A stretch of 64,000 nucleotides of DNA from Rhizobium sp. TH135. GTDB taxonomy: Bacteria > Pseudomonadota > Alphaproteobacteria > Rhizobiales > Rhizobiaceae. The position numbers and the translations under genes were made by a program. Shown in pieces: positions 52,652-62,600 of this stretch (positions are counted from its first letter, which is position 1; every line of letters starts with the position of its first letter). The DNA lies in contig NZ_PKRP01000002.1 of assembly GCF_002855515.1 (NCBI RefSeq), positions 620,001 through 684,000 on the forward strand, given 5' to 3'. The notes below the pieces were generated by a model. It did no database searches, was not told the origin of the DNA, and was given only the letters and a program-made list of their open reading frames with translations.

Positions 52652-53257
52652 TTACTGGCCCCGAATGCCGCGCGCGTCAATCGCCTCCGCGATCCGATCG
52701 GCATCCTTCAACGTCGAAATGATGAGCGGCCCGAGCATGCGCGACAGCTTCACCGGGATGCCGCGCGCCGCATGCGCCTCCTTCAGCGCCTCGTAGCGTC
52801 CCGCAATCTCCGGCACGAAACGCAGCACCAGCCCAAGCGCCAGCCCGAGATCGGCGGCCTTCATGAGGCCGAGCCGCTCCAGCGGTCGGGCGAGATCGGT
52901 GACCGCTCCCATGAAGTCGGCAATCGTCGTGGAAGCTGTCACGGCTGCGGCCATAAACAAGATCGCAATGAGCCTGAGCGTCGTGATCAGCGCCTCAAGC
53001 GGCGACAGCAGCAGGAGATTGACCGCCGCCAGAAAGGCGATCGTGAACAGCACAGGCCGGAGCCGCTTGAAGCCCTCGGACAGTCCGACACCCGTGGAGA
53101 GGTAGACCAGACCGGTCAGCAACAGGGCCGCCCCGAGCATGACTGGCTGGTCAACGAAATAGAGCGCCAGCCCAAAGGCCATCAAACCGAAAAGCTTCGG
53201 CTTCACCGGGATGCGATGCAGGAGGCTTTGCCCCTCGACATGCAGGCTCGTCAGCAT
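52652..53257 (-). CDS. bioN: Energy-coupling factor transmembrane component BioN
   Basis: The 201-residue T-component links the ATPase to BioY. It has four to five transmembrane helices and the cytoplasmic ATPase-coupling motif AHAARGI near 165, followed by a second A-R-G motif in IDARGIRG. Its start overlaps bioM by 7 bp, indicating coupled translation. Length matches short BioN/CbiQ family members. Confidence 0.92.
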   Translation of the reverse strand: MLTSLHVEGQSLLHRIPVKPKLFGLMAFGLALYFVDQPVMLGAALLLTGLVYLSTGVGLSEGFKRLRPVLFTIAFLAAVNLLLLSPLEALITTLRLIAILFMAAAVTASTTIADFMGAVTDLARPLERLGLMKAADLGLALGLVLRFVPEIAGRYEALKEAHAARGIPVKLSRMLGPLIISTLKDADRIAEAIDARGIRGQ

Positions 53258-53931
53258 CCGGCGATCTCCCGGTAGCGGGCGATGGCGTCGCCTCCTTGAC
53301 CGTCGAACGCGAGCGCCCCCTGATGGAAGACCAGCACGCGGGAGAAATCCGCAACGAGCTCGAGGTCGTGGCTGATGACTACGGCCTGTTCGCCAAGCCC
53401 CTCGATCGCGGCCTTCACCCGGGCGCGGTTCTTGAGATCAAGCTGGTTTGTCGGCTCGTCGAAGATGACGACGTCAGGCCTGTTGACGCAGACGGCGGCA
53501 AGCGCCGCAAGCTGCAACTCCCCGCCCGATAGCTCATGCGGCCGCCGCGGTCCGAGATCGCTGATGCCGAAGCGAGCCAGCGCCTCGTCCACCAGCCGAT
53601 CCACTTCCGTGGCATGAAGCCCCCGCGACTGGGGCCCGAGCGCGATGTCGTCGCGGATGACAGGCAGGATGATCTGGTTGCCGGGGTTCTGGAAGATAAA
53701 CCCCGTCTTCGCCCGCGCTGCCTTTTCGTCGGTGACGGTATCCAGTCCATCCAGCGTCACCTTGCCCGATGACGGCTTGGCGAGACCCGCAACAAGGCGC
53801 GCAAAACTCGTCTTGCCGGAACCATTCAGCCCGATCACCCCGATACGCGGCTCGACAAGCGACAGCGAGAGCGGCTGAAGCGCCACGCGATCGCCGAAGC
53901 GCAGGTCTGCGTTATCGAAGCGGATATGCAA
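53251..53931 (-). CDS. bioM: Energy-coupling factor ATPase BioM
   Basis: The 226-residue ABC ATPase has Walker A GVIGLNGSGKTSFARL, Q-loop GFIFQNPGNQIILPVI (a CbiO/BioM-type Q-loop), signature LSGGELQLAALAAVC, Walker B VVIFDEPTNQLDLKNR, and switch His in VVISHDLELV. It is first in bioMNY and divergent from the DNA glycosylase-like gene at 54113. Confidence 0.93.
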   Translation of the reverse strand: MHIRFDNADLRFGDRVALQPLSLSLVEPRIGVIGLNGSGKTSFARLVAGLAKPSSGKVTLDGLDTVTDEKAARAKTGFIFQNPGNQIILPVIRDDIALGPQSRGLHATEVDRLVDEALARFGISDLGPRRPHELSGGELQLAALAAVCVNRPDVVIFDEPTNQLDLKNRARVKAAIEGLGEQAVVISHDLELVADFSRVLVFHQGALAFDGQGGDAIARYREIAGC

Positions 53932-54112
53932 GATGTCGGGTCTCCGAGGGCAGTTTGTGATCCTATAGACCGACGAGGATGGCGGTGCCAGAGGTCATCA
54001 ACCCGACCCGCTAGCGGGGCGGGGCTGCCCTCTGCCATCAACAGCACCCGTAATCCACAACCTCCGATATTCAACGATTGAACAAACCGCGAACATGTCC
54101 TAGCCTGATGCC

Positions 54113-55300
54113 ATGTCGATTCCGGTCCCCAACACGCTGGCGCGAAAAATCTTCCTCGAACGGCAGGGCCTGTCCCGCTCGCCGACGAAGGCGCTCGGGC
54201 GCGAGGGGCTCTATGACCTGATCCACGATCTCGGCTTCGTCCAGGTCGACAGCATCCAGTGGGTCGAGCGGGCGCATCACCAGATTCTCTTTTCCCGCAA
54301 CCAGACCTATCGCCAGTCCGATCTGGCCCATCTGGCCGAGAAAGACCGCTCGCTGTTCGAGCACTGGACGCATGATGCCTCGATCATCCCCTCGGCCTTC
54401 TTCCCCTACTGGAAACACCGCTTCGTCCGCCGCGAGGAGCGCATTCGGCAGAACTGGGCGAGATGGCAGGGGGAGGGCTTCGACCAGGCCTTCGAGGAGA
54501 CTTATGCCCGTATCCGTGACCATGGCCCGGTCATGGCGCGGGATGTAAAGGCCGAGGACCACAAGTCCGGCGGCTGGTGGAACTGGCATCCGTCGAAGAC
54601 CGCACTCGAATTCCTCTGGCACACCGGCAAGCTTGCGATCGCGCGGCGCGAGGGTTTTCAGAAAGTCTATGACCTCGCTGAACGCGTAATCCCGGCCGAC
54701 CATCACGCAGCCGAAGTCGACCACGAGACCTTCGTCGACTGGGCCTGCCGGGCAGCCCTCAGCCGCCTCGGCTTTGCTACGTCAGGCGAGATCGCCGCCT
54801 TCTTCGACATCGTCACGCCGAATGAAGCCAAGGCCTGGGTCATGGCGCATCGCGACGAGTTGGAAGAGCTGCTGCTCGAAACCGTTGACGGGAAACCGCG
54901 CGCCTCCTTCGCCTTCGCATCTCAGGCGCCTGCACTGCTCGACGCCCCCGAGCCCCCGGGCCGCATCCGTGTCCTCTCACCCTTCGATCCCCTGATCCGC
55001 GACCGAAACCGCACCGAACGCCTTTTCGGATTCTTCTACCGCATCGAGGTCTTCGTGCCCGAGCCGAAGCGCCAATACGGCTATTATGTCTTTCCGCTGC
55101 TCGAAGGCGACCGATTGATCGGCCGCATCGACATGAAGGCCGAGCGCAAGGAAGGTGTACTCGATGTCCGCCGCCTCTGGCTGGAGCCGGGCGTCAAGCC
55201 GAGCGCCGGCCGTCTGGAGAAGCTGGAGGCAGAACTCCAGCGTGTCGCCCGCTTCGCCGGCATGGAAGCCGTGCGCCTGCAGCCCGGCTGGCTCGGCTGA
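54113..55300 (+). CDS. Winged-helix DNA glycosylase of the YcaQ/AlkX (AlkZ) family
   Basis: This 395-residue HTH_42 protein has the catalytic QxD motif at Q44-V-D46 (LGFVQVDSIQWVERAHH) and tandem winged-helix domains. Family segments are LFEHWTHDASIIPSAFFPYWKHR and SPFDPLIRDRNRTERLFGFFYRIEVFVP. YcaQ unhooks DNA interstrand crosslinks and removes bulky N7-guanine adducts. The whole length is normal for the family. A GNAT acetyltransferase gene follows 34 bp later, a common partnership for co-regulated detoxification genes, though this is inference. Confidence 0.88.
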   Translation: MSIPVPNTLARKIFLERQGLSRSPTKALGREGLYDLIHDLGFVQVDSIQWVERAHHQILFSRNQTYRQSDLAHLAEKDRSLFEHWTHDASIIPSAFFPYWKHRFVRREERIRQNWARWQGEGFDQAFEETYARIRDHGPVMARDVKAEDHKSGGWWNWHPSKTALEFLWHTGKLAIARREGFQKVYDLAERVIPADHHAAEVDHETFVDWACRAALSRLGFATSGEIAAFFDIVTPNEAKAWVMAHRDELEELLLETVDGKPRASFAFASQAPALLDAPEPPGRIRVLSPFDPLIRDRNRTERLFGFFYRIEVFVPEPKRQYGYYVFPLLEGDRLIGRIDMKAERKEGVLDVRRLWLEPGVKPSAGRLEKLEAELQRVARFAGMEAVRLQPGWLG

Positions 55301-55334
55301 ACAAACCCAAACACCTAAGACAGAAAGATCCGAC

Positions 55335-55751
55335 GTGACCGACAACAGTGCCTACCGCATCGAACCCCGCGTGCCCGCCATCGACGACTACATGCGCCTG
55401 CGCCTGCAATCCGGCCTCACGCCCTTTTCCCGTGAAGCCGCCGAAAAGGGTCTGCCCAATTCCATCTTCGGCGTCTGCCTGATGCTTGGCGAAGAAACGG
55501 TCGGCATGGGCCGCATCATCGGCGACGGCGGCTGCTTCTTTCAGGCCACCGACATCGCCATCCTGCCGGATCATCAGGGCAGGGGCCTCGCAAAGCAGAT
55601 CATGGCGGCGCTCTCCGACTTCATCGCCACCTTGCCGAAGTCGGCCTATGTCAGCCTGATCGCCGACGTCCCCGCCAACCGCCTCTATTCACAGTTCGGC
55701 TTCAATGAGACAGCCCCACGCTCTGTCGGCATGGCGCGTCGGGTGGTCTAG
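55335..55751 (+). CDS. GNAT family N-acetyltransferase
   Basis: The 138-residue protein has the GNAT core: VGMGRIIGDGGCFFQATDIAILPDHQGRGLAKQIM, where Q-G-R-G-L-A is the acetyl-CoA pyrophosphate loop (motif A), then NRLYSQFGF (motif B). Substrate unknown. The start is GTG 55335, where homology begins and AGAAAG lies upstream; the longer open frame overlaps the glycosylase gene in another frame. It probably shares the glycosylase transcript. Confidence 0.88.
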   Translation: MTDNSAYRIEPRVPAIDDYMRLRLQSGLTPFSREAAEKGLPNSIFGVCLMLGEETVGMGRIIGDGGCFFQATDIAILPDHQGRGLAKQIMAALSDFIATLPKSAYVSLIADVPANRLYSQFGFNETAPRSVGMARRVV

Positions 55752-55808
55752 CGGCCAGTCGGCCGCACACCCATAAGATCGCCTTCCAATTACCCAAGCT
55801 TGTAAATA

Positions 55809-55845
55809 CCTTCAGATGACATATATTTGCTATGTCATCTGAAGG
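55809..55845. promoter_or_regulatory. Perfect 15-bp inverted repeat, putative autoregulatory operator of the RES-Xre pair
   Basis: CCTTCAGATGACATA (55809-55823), 7 bp, then TATGTCATCTGAAGG (55831-55845) are exactly complementary. It ends 9 bp before the antitoxin start and spans AT-rich ATATATT sequence that could hold the -10 element. The downstream arm's GAAGG may double as the ribosome site. Lack of a T-tract argues against a terminator. Confidence 0.7.
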
Positions 55846-55854
55846 ATCTCTCGT

Positions 55855-56286
55855 GTGCTGAACACCGCAGAACGCCACACTGCTCCATTCGCAGTCTCGC
55901 AAGGTTTTGCCTCCGAGGCGGACCGCAAGCGGCTCTCGGCCGCAGCGCTGAAGGCATTCCGTCGTCTCGTGGTGCAGTGGGACTTGACCAGCCAGCAGGC
56001 GGCCGCCTTGCTCGGGGTCTCCCTCAGCACCTGGGAGCGGTTGAAGCCGGAGAGCGTGACGAAAACACTGAGCCAGGATCAGATGACCCGGATCTCGGCG
56101 CTTCTGGGCATCTACAAAGCGCTGCATCTGCTCTTCCTCGATGCCATGGCCGATCGCTGGCCGAGCCTCGAAAACTCTGGCCCGCTCTTTGATCGCCGTA
56201 CCCCTGTCGCCGCCATGATCGAGGGTGGCATTCCCCACATGCTCGAGGTTCGCCGCTACGTCGACGCCGTGCGCGGGGGGCTCTGA
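55855..56286 (+). CDS. Xre/MbcA/ParS-type antitoxin
   Basis: The 143-residue protein has a helix-turn-helix region (LTSQQAAALLGVSLSTWERLK). The MbcA/ParS/Xre C-terminal toxin-binding domain follows (RISALLGIYKALHLLFLDAMADRWPSLENSGPLFDRRTPVAAMIEGG), ending in the stretch that typically plugs the toxin active site. The start is GTG 55855. The toxin gene begins with GTG directly after the stop. It probably represses its own promoter through the palindrome upstream. Confidence 0.9.
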   Translation: MLNTAERHTAPFAVSQGFASEADRKRLSAAALKAFRRLVVQWDLTSQQAAALLGVSLSTWERLKPESVTKTLSQDQMTRISALLGIYKALHLLFLDAMADRWPSLENSGPLFDRRTPVAAMIEGGIPHMLEVRRYVDAVRGGL

Positions 56287-56985
56287 GTGCAGATCGCCGG
56301 TCTGCCGGTCTCGACGGTTGCTTATCCGCGGACCGTGCGCCTCGTCTCCACCGCGCGCCTGCGCGAACCGGTGCTGGCCCCGCTCGCCGATACCGCTGAA
56401 GAACTGGCCGAGCTTGCCGAAATCGAAGCCGCCACCTCGAGCCGCATGCAGGCGCAGGCGACCGGCATTTCCGATCTTGCGGCCAACGAACTTGTCTACG
56501 ACGTGCCCCATGCCCATTTCATCAATGCGAGCTTCGCCTATGCCAAGCCCCGCGAGGCCAATCGCTTCAATGGCGAAACGCGCGGTGCCTGGTATGCAGC
56601 GCTTGCGGTCGAGACCTGCCTCGCCGAAATCACCTTTCACATGACGGAATTTCTGGCCCGCACCGGCGTCTTTCAGGCGGTGGCAGACTATGCCGAGATG
56701 GTCTGCAGCGTCTCCGGCGCCTTTCTCGACCTGAGCGATGCGCCCGGTCATCCGGCGCTGTCGCCGGACAAGTCTATCGGCTACCCGCAAGGAAACCACC
56801 TGGCGCTCGAGGCAAGACGGGCAGGCCTGAACGGCATCATCTACCCTTCCGTCCGCCATCAAGGCGGCACCTGCTTCGCCATCCTGCGTCCCGCCGCCGT
56901 TCAGTCTGTCCGCCAGGGTGATGTCTGGCGGCTGAGCTGGAAGGGCAGGCCGGAGCCGGTGGTCGAGGGGCCGATCGGGTCTTGA
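56287..56985 (+). CDS. RES-domain toxin (NAD+-consuming)
   Basis: The 232-residue RES protein is named for conserved Arg, Glu and Ser. Visible are the early Arg region RTVRLVSTARLREPVL, NRFNGETRGAWYAALAVETCLAEITFHM with the conserved Glu, and the later PSVRHQGGTCFAILRP segment. Family members degrade NAD+ or ADP-ribosylate a target, and are held in check by Xre antitoxins. It starts with GTG immediately after the antitoxin stop, so expression is coupled. The frame is intact, suggesting a functional module. Confidence 0.9.
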   Translation: MQIAGLPVSTVAYPRTVRLVSTARLREPVLAPLADTAEELAELAEIEAATSSRMQAQATGISDLAANELVYDVPHAHFINASFAYAKPREANRFNGETRGAWYAALAVETCLAEITFHMTEFLARTGVFQAVADYAEMVCSVSGAFLDLSDAPGHPALSPDKSIGYPQGNHLALEARRAGLNGIIYPSVRHQGGTCFAILRPAAVQSVRQGDVWRLSWKGRPEPVVEGPIGS

Positions 56986-57077
56986 TCGTATTCTACGTCT
57001 GTGTGGGAGGATTACGCCTCTGAGCCTTTTGGCGTGCCCACGGCACCCGGGTCACCCCCACCCGCCGCCGCGCGTCG

Positions 57078-57188
57078 ACCTCCCCCCTCAAGAGGGGAGG
57101 TGGGTGGCCGCTGCTTGCGGCGGCGACATGCTGGAAGGTCGGCAAGAGCCCTGCGGCAACCCACCCTCCCCTTGAAGGGGAAGGGTCG
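57078..57188. repeat. Second RIME-like intergenic palindromic element
   Basis: ACCTCCCCCCTC-AA-GAGGGGAGGT and, about 60 bp later, CCCTCCCCTT-GA-AGGGGAAGGG form two hairpins. The flanks GGTGGGT and ACCCACC pair across the element. It occupies the gap between the RES toxin gene and ribB. The remaining bases of the gap (56986-57270) show no gene. Confidence 0.7.
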
Positions 57189-57270
57189 GATCGAAGTTCC
57201 GGGATGGGGTGATCAGGCGGCTGTAAGTCGCCGCCACGGCATCAATGGATCAAGAAAGACCCACCAAGCC

Positions 57271-58371
57271 TCAGACGATCTCGGTCGCAGCAATGCGAAT
57301 CCCGAACCCTTCAAGACCCACGTAATGGCGTTCGCGCGATGAGAAGAGCCGGATCGAGGTGACGCCGAGATCCTTGAGGATCTGCGCGCCAAGACCGATT
57401 TCCAGCCATTCGCTCTCGCGGGCCTGGGCCTCCGAATGATCTTCGCGGTCATGCTTGCCGCCACGCGCGGTGGTCGATACGCCCACGCCGACCGAGCCTT
57501 CGCGCAGATAGACGATCACGCCGCGCCCCTTGTCGGCGATCCGCTTCATGATGCCGTCGACCTGCCGGTTGGTGCCGAAGACGTCCTGACCGACATGCTC
57601 GAGATGCAGGCGCACCGGAATGTCTTCGCCGTCCCGGATATCGCCGAAGACGACAGCCAGATGCTGCATCGGATCCCAGGGAAGCGAATAGGCATAGGCC
57701 ATCGCCGGACCATAAGGGGTCTGCAGGTCGAACTTGGAGACGAGCTGGATCAGCGTCTCCTTGCGCTGGCGATAGGCGATGAGATCGGCGACTGAGACCT
57801 GCTTCAAGCCATGCTTGACGGCAAAGTCCGCCACCTGCTGGCCACGGGTCACCGTGCCGTCGTCATTGACGAGTTCGCAGATCACGCCGATCGGTGGCAG
57901 GCCGGCAAGCTTGCAGAGGTCGACTGCGGCTTCCGTATGACCCGAGCGCATCAGAACGCCGCCTTCGCGCGCGACGAGCGGGAAGATGTGGCCGGGGCGC
58001 ACGAAATCGGCAGGGCCGACATTCGGGTTGGCGAGATTGCGCACCGTCAGTGTGCGGTCGTCGGCCGAAATGCCAGTCGTCGTGCCGTGCTTGAAATCGA
58101 CCGAAACGGTGAAGGCGGTGGTGTGGGCGCTATCGTTTTCGGCCACCATCGCCGAGAGGTTCAGGCGCTTGGCCTCTTCCTTCGGCATTGGCGTGCAGAC
58201 GATGCCCGAGGTGTGACGCACGATGAAGGCCATCTTGTCGGCCGTGCAGTGGACGGCAGCAACGATCAGGTCCCCTTCGTTCTCGCGGCCGTCATCGTCG
58301 GTGACGACGACGATTTCGCCTGCTTCAAAGGCGCGGATCGCCTCGACGACGCGCTTCTGGTCATAGCTCAT
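57271..58371 (-). CDS. ribB: 3,4-dihydroxy-2-butanone 4-phosphate synthase with degenerate GTP cyclohydrolase II-like domain (RibBX)
   Basis: RibB converts ribulose-5-phosphate to the four-carbon riboflavin precursor. Residues 1-205 contain VVVTDDDGRENEGDLIVAA, HTSGIVCTPM, DRTLTVRNLANP, FVRPGHIFPLVAREGGVLMRSGHTEAAVDLCKLAG. Residues about 210-366 have the GCHII fold, but the three zinc cysteines are missing: LHLEHVGQDVFGTNRQVDG stands where C-x-GD-x-F-x-S-x-x-C-x-C is expected. Only the RibB activity is therefore expected. It begins 9 bp after the aroC stop. Confidence 0.93.
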   Translation of the reverse strand: MSYDQKRVVEAIRAFEAGEIVVVTDDDGRENEGDLIVAAVHCTADKMAFIVRHTSGIVCTPMPKEEAKRLNLSAMVAENDSAHTTAFTVSVDFKHGTTTGISADDRTLTVRNLANPNVGPADFVRPGHIFPLVAREGGVLMRSGHTEAAVDLCKLAGLPPIGVICELVNDDGTVTRGQQVADFAVKHGLKQVSVADLIAYRQRKETLIQLVSKFDLQTPYGPAMAYAYSLPWDPMQHLAVVFGDIRDGEDIPVRLHLEHVGQDVFGTNRQVDGIMKRIADKGRGVIVYLREGSVGVGVSTTARGGKHDREDHSEAQARESEWLEIGLGAQILKDLGVTSIRLFSSRERHYVGLEGFGIRIAATEIV

Positions 58372-58380
58372 GGGAAGTCC

Positions 58381-59475
58381 TCATCTGGTCCGGCCGTTCT
58401 GGCCGCGGTCTCTCAGGATATGGTCGAGAATGATGCAGGCGAGCATCGCCTCGCCGACAGGCACGGCGCGGATGCCGACGCAAGGGTCATGCCGGCCCTT
58501 GGTGCGCACATCGACTTCATTGCCATCGGCATCGATCGAGCGCTTCTCGGTCAGGATCGACGAGGTCGGCTTGATCGCAAAGCGCGCAACGATCGGCTCG
58601 CCGGTCGAAATGCCGCCCAGCACGCCGCCGGCATGGTTCGACAGGAAGACGGGCTTGCCGTCGGCCCCGATCCGCATCTCGTCGGCATTTTCCTCGCCGG
58701 TGATCTCGGCCGCCTCGAAGCCGTTGCCGACTTCGACGCCCTTCACCGCATTGATCGACATCAGGCCCGAGGCGATCTCTTGGTCGAGCTTGCCGTAGAC
58801 GGGTGCGCCGATGCCGGCAGGTACACCCTCGGCGACGACTTCGATCACAGCGCCGACGGAGGAGCCGGCCTTGCGGATGCCGTCGAGATACTCCTCGAAG
58901 ACGGGTACCATGGCTGCGTCAGGGCAGAAAAACGGGTTCTGGTCGACCTGCGCCCAGTCCCAGTTGTCGCGGTTTATCTTGTGCGTGCCGATCTGCACCA
59001 GAGCGCCGCGAATGGTGACGCCAGGCATGGCGAGGCGGGCGAGCGCACCGGCTGCCACACGCGCCGCCGTCTCGCGCGCGGACGAGCGTCCGCCGCCGCG
59101 ATAGTCGCGGATCCCGTATTTCAGGTCATAGGTATAGTCGGCATGGCCGGGGCGATAGCGCTTGGCAATGTCGCCGTAATCCTTGGAGCGCTGGTCGGTG
59201 TTCTCAATGAACAGCGACACCGGCGTGCCCGTGGTGATCATCGTGCCGTCTTCCTGCGGCATGACGCCGGACAGCACTTTCACGATATCGTCTTCGCGCC
59301 GCTGGGTGACGAAGCGCGACTGGCCCGGCTTGCGCTTGTCCATGAAGACCTGCAGGTCTTCTTGGGCGAAACGGACGCCCGGAGGGCAGCCGTCGACAAC
59401 AGCGCCGAGCGCCGGCCCGTGGCTTTCGCCCCAGGTGGTGACGCGGAAGAGGTGACCGAAGGTGTTGTGCGACAT
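58381..59475 (-). CDS. aroC: Chorismate synthase
   Basis: AroC makes chorismate from EPSP using reduced FMN, the last common step of aromatic biosynthesis. The 364-residue protein has the signatures [18 protein letters not shown] near the N-terminus, [23 protein letters not shown] in the middle, and FAIKPTSSI and [19 protein letters not shown] near the end. Start ATG 59475 is fixed by the conserved MSHNTFG; the open frame extends 23 codons upstream. It is transcribed with ribB. Confidence 0.96.
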   Translation of the reverse strand: MSHNTFGHLFRVTTWGESHGPALGAVVDGCPPGVRFAQEDLQVFMDKRKPGQSRFVTQRREDDIVKVLSGVMPQEDGTMITTGTPVSLFIENTDQRSKDYGDIAKRYRPGHADYTYDLKYGIRDYRGGGRSSARETAARVAAGALARLAMPGVTIRGALVQIGTHKINRDNWDWAQVDQNPFFCPDAAMVPVFEEYLDGIRKAGSSVGAVIEVVAEGVPAGIGAPVYGKLDQEIASGLMSINAVKGVEVGNGFEAAEITGEENADEMRIGADGKPVFLSNHAGGVLGGISTGEPIVARFAIKPTSSILTEKRSIDADGNEVDVRTKGRHDPCVGIRAVPVGEAMLACIILDHILRDRGQNGRTR

Positions 59476-59650
59476 GCGTGAGCTACCGTTCCATTCTCTC
59501 CTGCCGGAACATCGTCCGGCAGGCCTTGCCTTGGATGGCGTCACTCATAGAGCAAATCCACAATTTCTGTGAAGCGCTTTTGCGCCCGTTGCCGCTGATT
59601 TGCGACAACACTGTGTCACCACGGGCGGCATGATCCACCGACGCGTGTGC

Positions 59651-62600
59651 TCAAGACGCCTTGCGCTGCGGCAGACGGTCGACGAAACGGGTGAAATCCT
59701 CAAACGAGAGCGGCTTGGCAAAGGCATAGCCCTGCAGATAGTCGCAGCCAAGCTGGCGCAGAATGCCGGCATGTTCCTGCGTTTCCACGCCTTCCGCCAC
59801 GGTCTCGATGCCGAGCGAGCGGGCAATCTCGACGATGTTGCGCACGAGACTGCGCTCCTGCGGCTGCACGGTGACAGGCATAACGAGCTGACGATCGATC
59901 TTCAGCCGCTTCGGCTTCAGCTTTAACAAACTGACGATCGAGGTATGGCCGGTGCCGAAATCGTCGATTTCGATATCGATGCCGAGTGCCTTGATCTTCT
60001 CGATATTTTCGGAGGCGAGCGTGTCGCTCTCGTCCAGGAAGATCGATTCCACCAGTTCGAAGCAGATCGAGCCGGGCGAAATCTGCAGGCCGCGCAACTG
60101 TTCGATGAGGTTGTCGTCATGCAGACGCTTGGAGGACACGTTCACCGAAATGCGCGGCACCTGCATGCCGAGCGCCGTCCAGCGCATCTGATCCTTCAGC
60201 GCCGTCTGCAGGACCAGTTCGTCGATCCGGGCCATGACGTTCAGGTCTTCGGCGACCTTCAGGAAGTTGCCGGAAGCAAGAATGCCGCGATCGGGATGAC
60301 GCCAGCGGATCAGCGCTTCTGCGCCGCAGAGTTGCATGTTCGAAGCCTCGAACTGCGGCTGGTAGTAAACGATGAACTCGTCGCGGTCGAAGCCCGCGAG
60401 GATGTCGTCGGCCATGCGCTTCTTGGCGACGATATTGGCCTGCAGATCGGGCGTGAAGAACTCGTAGCAGTTCCGGCCCTTTTCCTTGGCCTGATAAAGC
60501 GCGATGTCGGCGTTGATGAGAACCTTGCGCGCATCGGGCGAGGCACCTTGTGCCTGCGCAATGCCGATGGACACGCCGCAGCGACAGTCAAACCCTTCGA
60601 AGTCGAGCGGCTGGCGCATTTCCTCGATAATCTTGTTGGCCAGTGCCGCCAGTTCGTCCACGGTGGTCTGACGGCGGGCGAGAACGACGAATTCGTCACC
60701 GCCGATACGGGCGACGAGATCGCCGCGCGGCACGTGTTTCATCAGGATGCGCGAGGCATGTACCAGCATGGCGTCGCCTGCTGCATGTCCCAGCGTGTCG
60801 TTGATTTCCTTGAACCGGTCGAGGTCGAGATGCAGGAAGGCGAACTTGTTCGTCGGGCGCTCGCCATTGCGAACCAGCAGGTCAAGCTCGAGATCGAGCT
60901 TGCGGCGGTTGGCAAGCGAGGTCAGCGGATCGTGAAGCGCGTTGAACTCGATGCGGTTCTTCGCGAGCTCCAGTTCGATGTTGCGCATGTCGGTTTCCGC
61001 CTTGGCATTGCGCAGCTGCTCGGCAAGCAGCGCATCGGCGGTCACGTCGAAGGCAATCCCGATCAGCTTCTTCTTGCCATCGCGACCGACATGCGGCTGG
61101 CCGACGGAGCGGATATAGCGGATCTCGCCGTTCTGCAGGACCACGCGCTGGGTCGTGTTCATGATCTGGTCGAGTGTCACCGCCCGTTTCGTGGCGAGCT
61201 GGATATCGCCGCGATCGTCGGGGTGCAGACGAGAGAGCCAGACATGCTCGGGAACGGCCTTGTCGCTGAACGGGATGCCGTAGAGCTGGTGCATACGCTC
61301 GTCCCAGATGGCGCTCCGCGTCACTGGGTCACCTTCCCAGGTGCCGCAACTATAGGAGCCGAGCGCAAGATCCAGGCGCTGCGAGGCTTCGGCCAGCTGG
61401 TGTTCACGGCTCGAGAGTTCCTCGAGTGCGAGTTCGAGCTCGGCATTCTTGATGTCGCTGTTCTCCTTCGCCCGGCTCAGCGACTGCGTGACCAGCGTAT
61501 CGGTCGTCACGTCGCAGACGATGCCGGTGATGCTGCCGTCGAGCGTGCGGGCACCGACGGAGCGCAGGTAGCGGAAGCTGTTGTCGGACAGAGGGATCCG
61601 GTAGCTGATGTCCCACTGGTCGGCCGTGCCGGCAACGACGCAGTCGAAATAGAACTGTTCTGCCTTGCCGATGTCATCGGCATGCAGCGAGGCGAACCAG
61701 TCGGCAAGCCGATCTTCGTCGTCGGAGAGGCTTTCCGGTAGGCCATGCAGGCCAGCACTGCGGCTATCCCAGATCAGCGCATGGGTCGTGCTGTCGATTT
61801 CCCAGATGCCGATATTTGACGTTTCGAGAGCCAGCTGGAAACGCTGCGACAGCTCGAGCAGCCGTTGTTCGCGTCCCCGGAGGCGCGCGATGTTCATATT
61901 GCGCTCGCTGAGCAGGAAGACCGCGAGCAGCACCGAGATCATCATCGCCAGCACGCCCGCCAGCACCAGCAGACGGCTTGGCAGCAGACGGTTCATGGCC
62001 GCGTCCCAGCCGTCGCCGGGCACGCCATAGATCTCGAAGGGCAAGCCCTCATCCTCGACAGACACTGTGACAGGCTGTTCAGCGAAGATGGACGCATCCC
62101 CAAAGATGCGTTCGGTGCCGGAGACCGGCGGTAGCGTCACTGCAAGCTTGGTGTGGTCATGCTCTTCATGGTCGGGCAGCTCGGCTTCGGTCAGCAGGCC
62201 GTAATGGTCGAAGAAGCGATCTGCGTCGACTTCTATGACCAGCGATACCCACTCATTGGTGCTCTGCCAGGATAGCGGGGGCACGGGAATATCGATGATG
62301 AAGTTTCGGTCTCGGCTCGTGATTGAGGCCGTGAAAGCCATGCGCCCGGGATCGTCCAGCGGGAGGAACTGGATCGCTTTCATATGCGGATTGTTGGCAA
62401 GGATTTGCCGGATTGTCCGGTTGAGCTCGGTCGGGGACAGCGTGTTGTCGTCTGCGATATCGTCTGCGAGCGCCAAAGCCAGATCCCGGTCCTGAAGAAC
62501 CTTGTTCTTGATCTGGGACTTCACATGCAGCAGGCGATCCAGCACCGTATGTTCGATCCGGCCCCGTTCGCTCAGCGCGGTTTGCCGATCGATCATCAGC

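Noticed and set aside
53932-54112. BioR operator (TTATAGATAA-type) upstream of bioMNY
   Set aside because: Only CCTATAG is present; no full dyad matching the BioR consensus was seen.
57811-59481. 556-residue plus-strand open frame over ribB and aroC
   Set aside because: It is antisense to conserved riboflavin and chorismate genes; composition is typical of a shadow frame.
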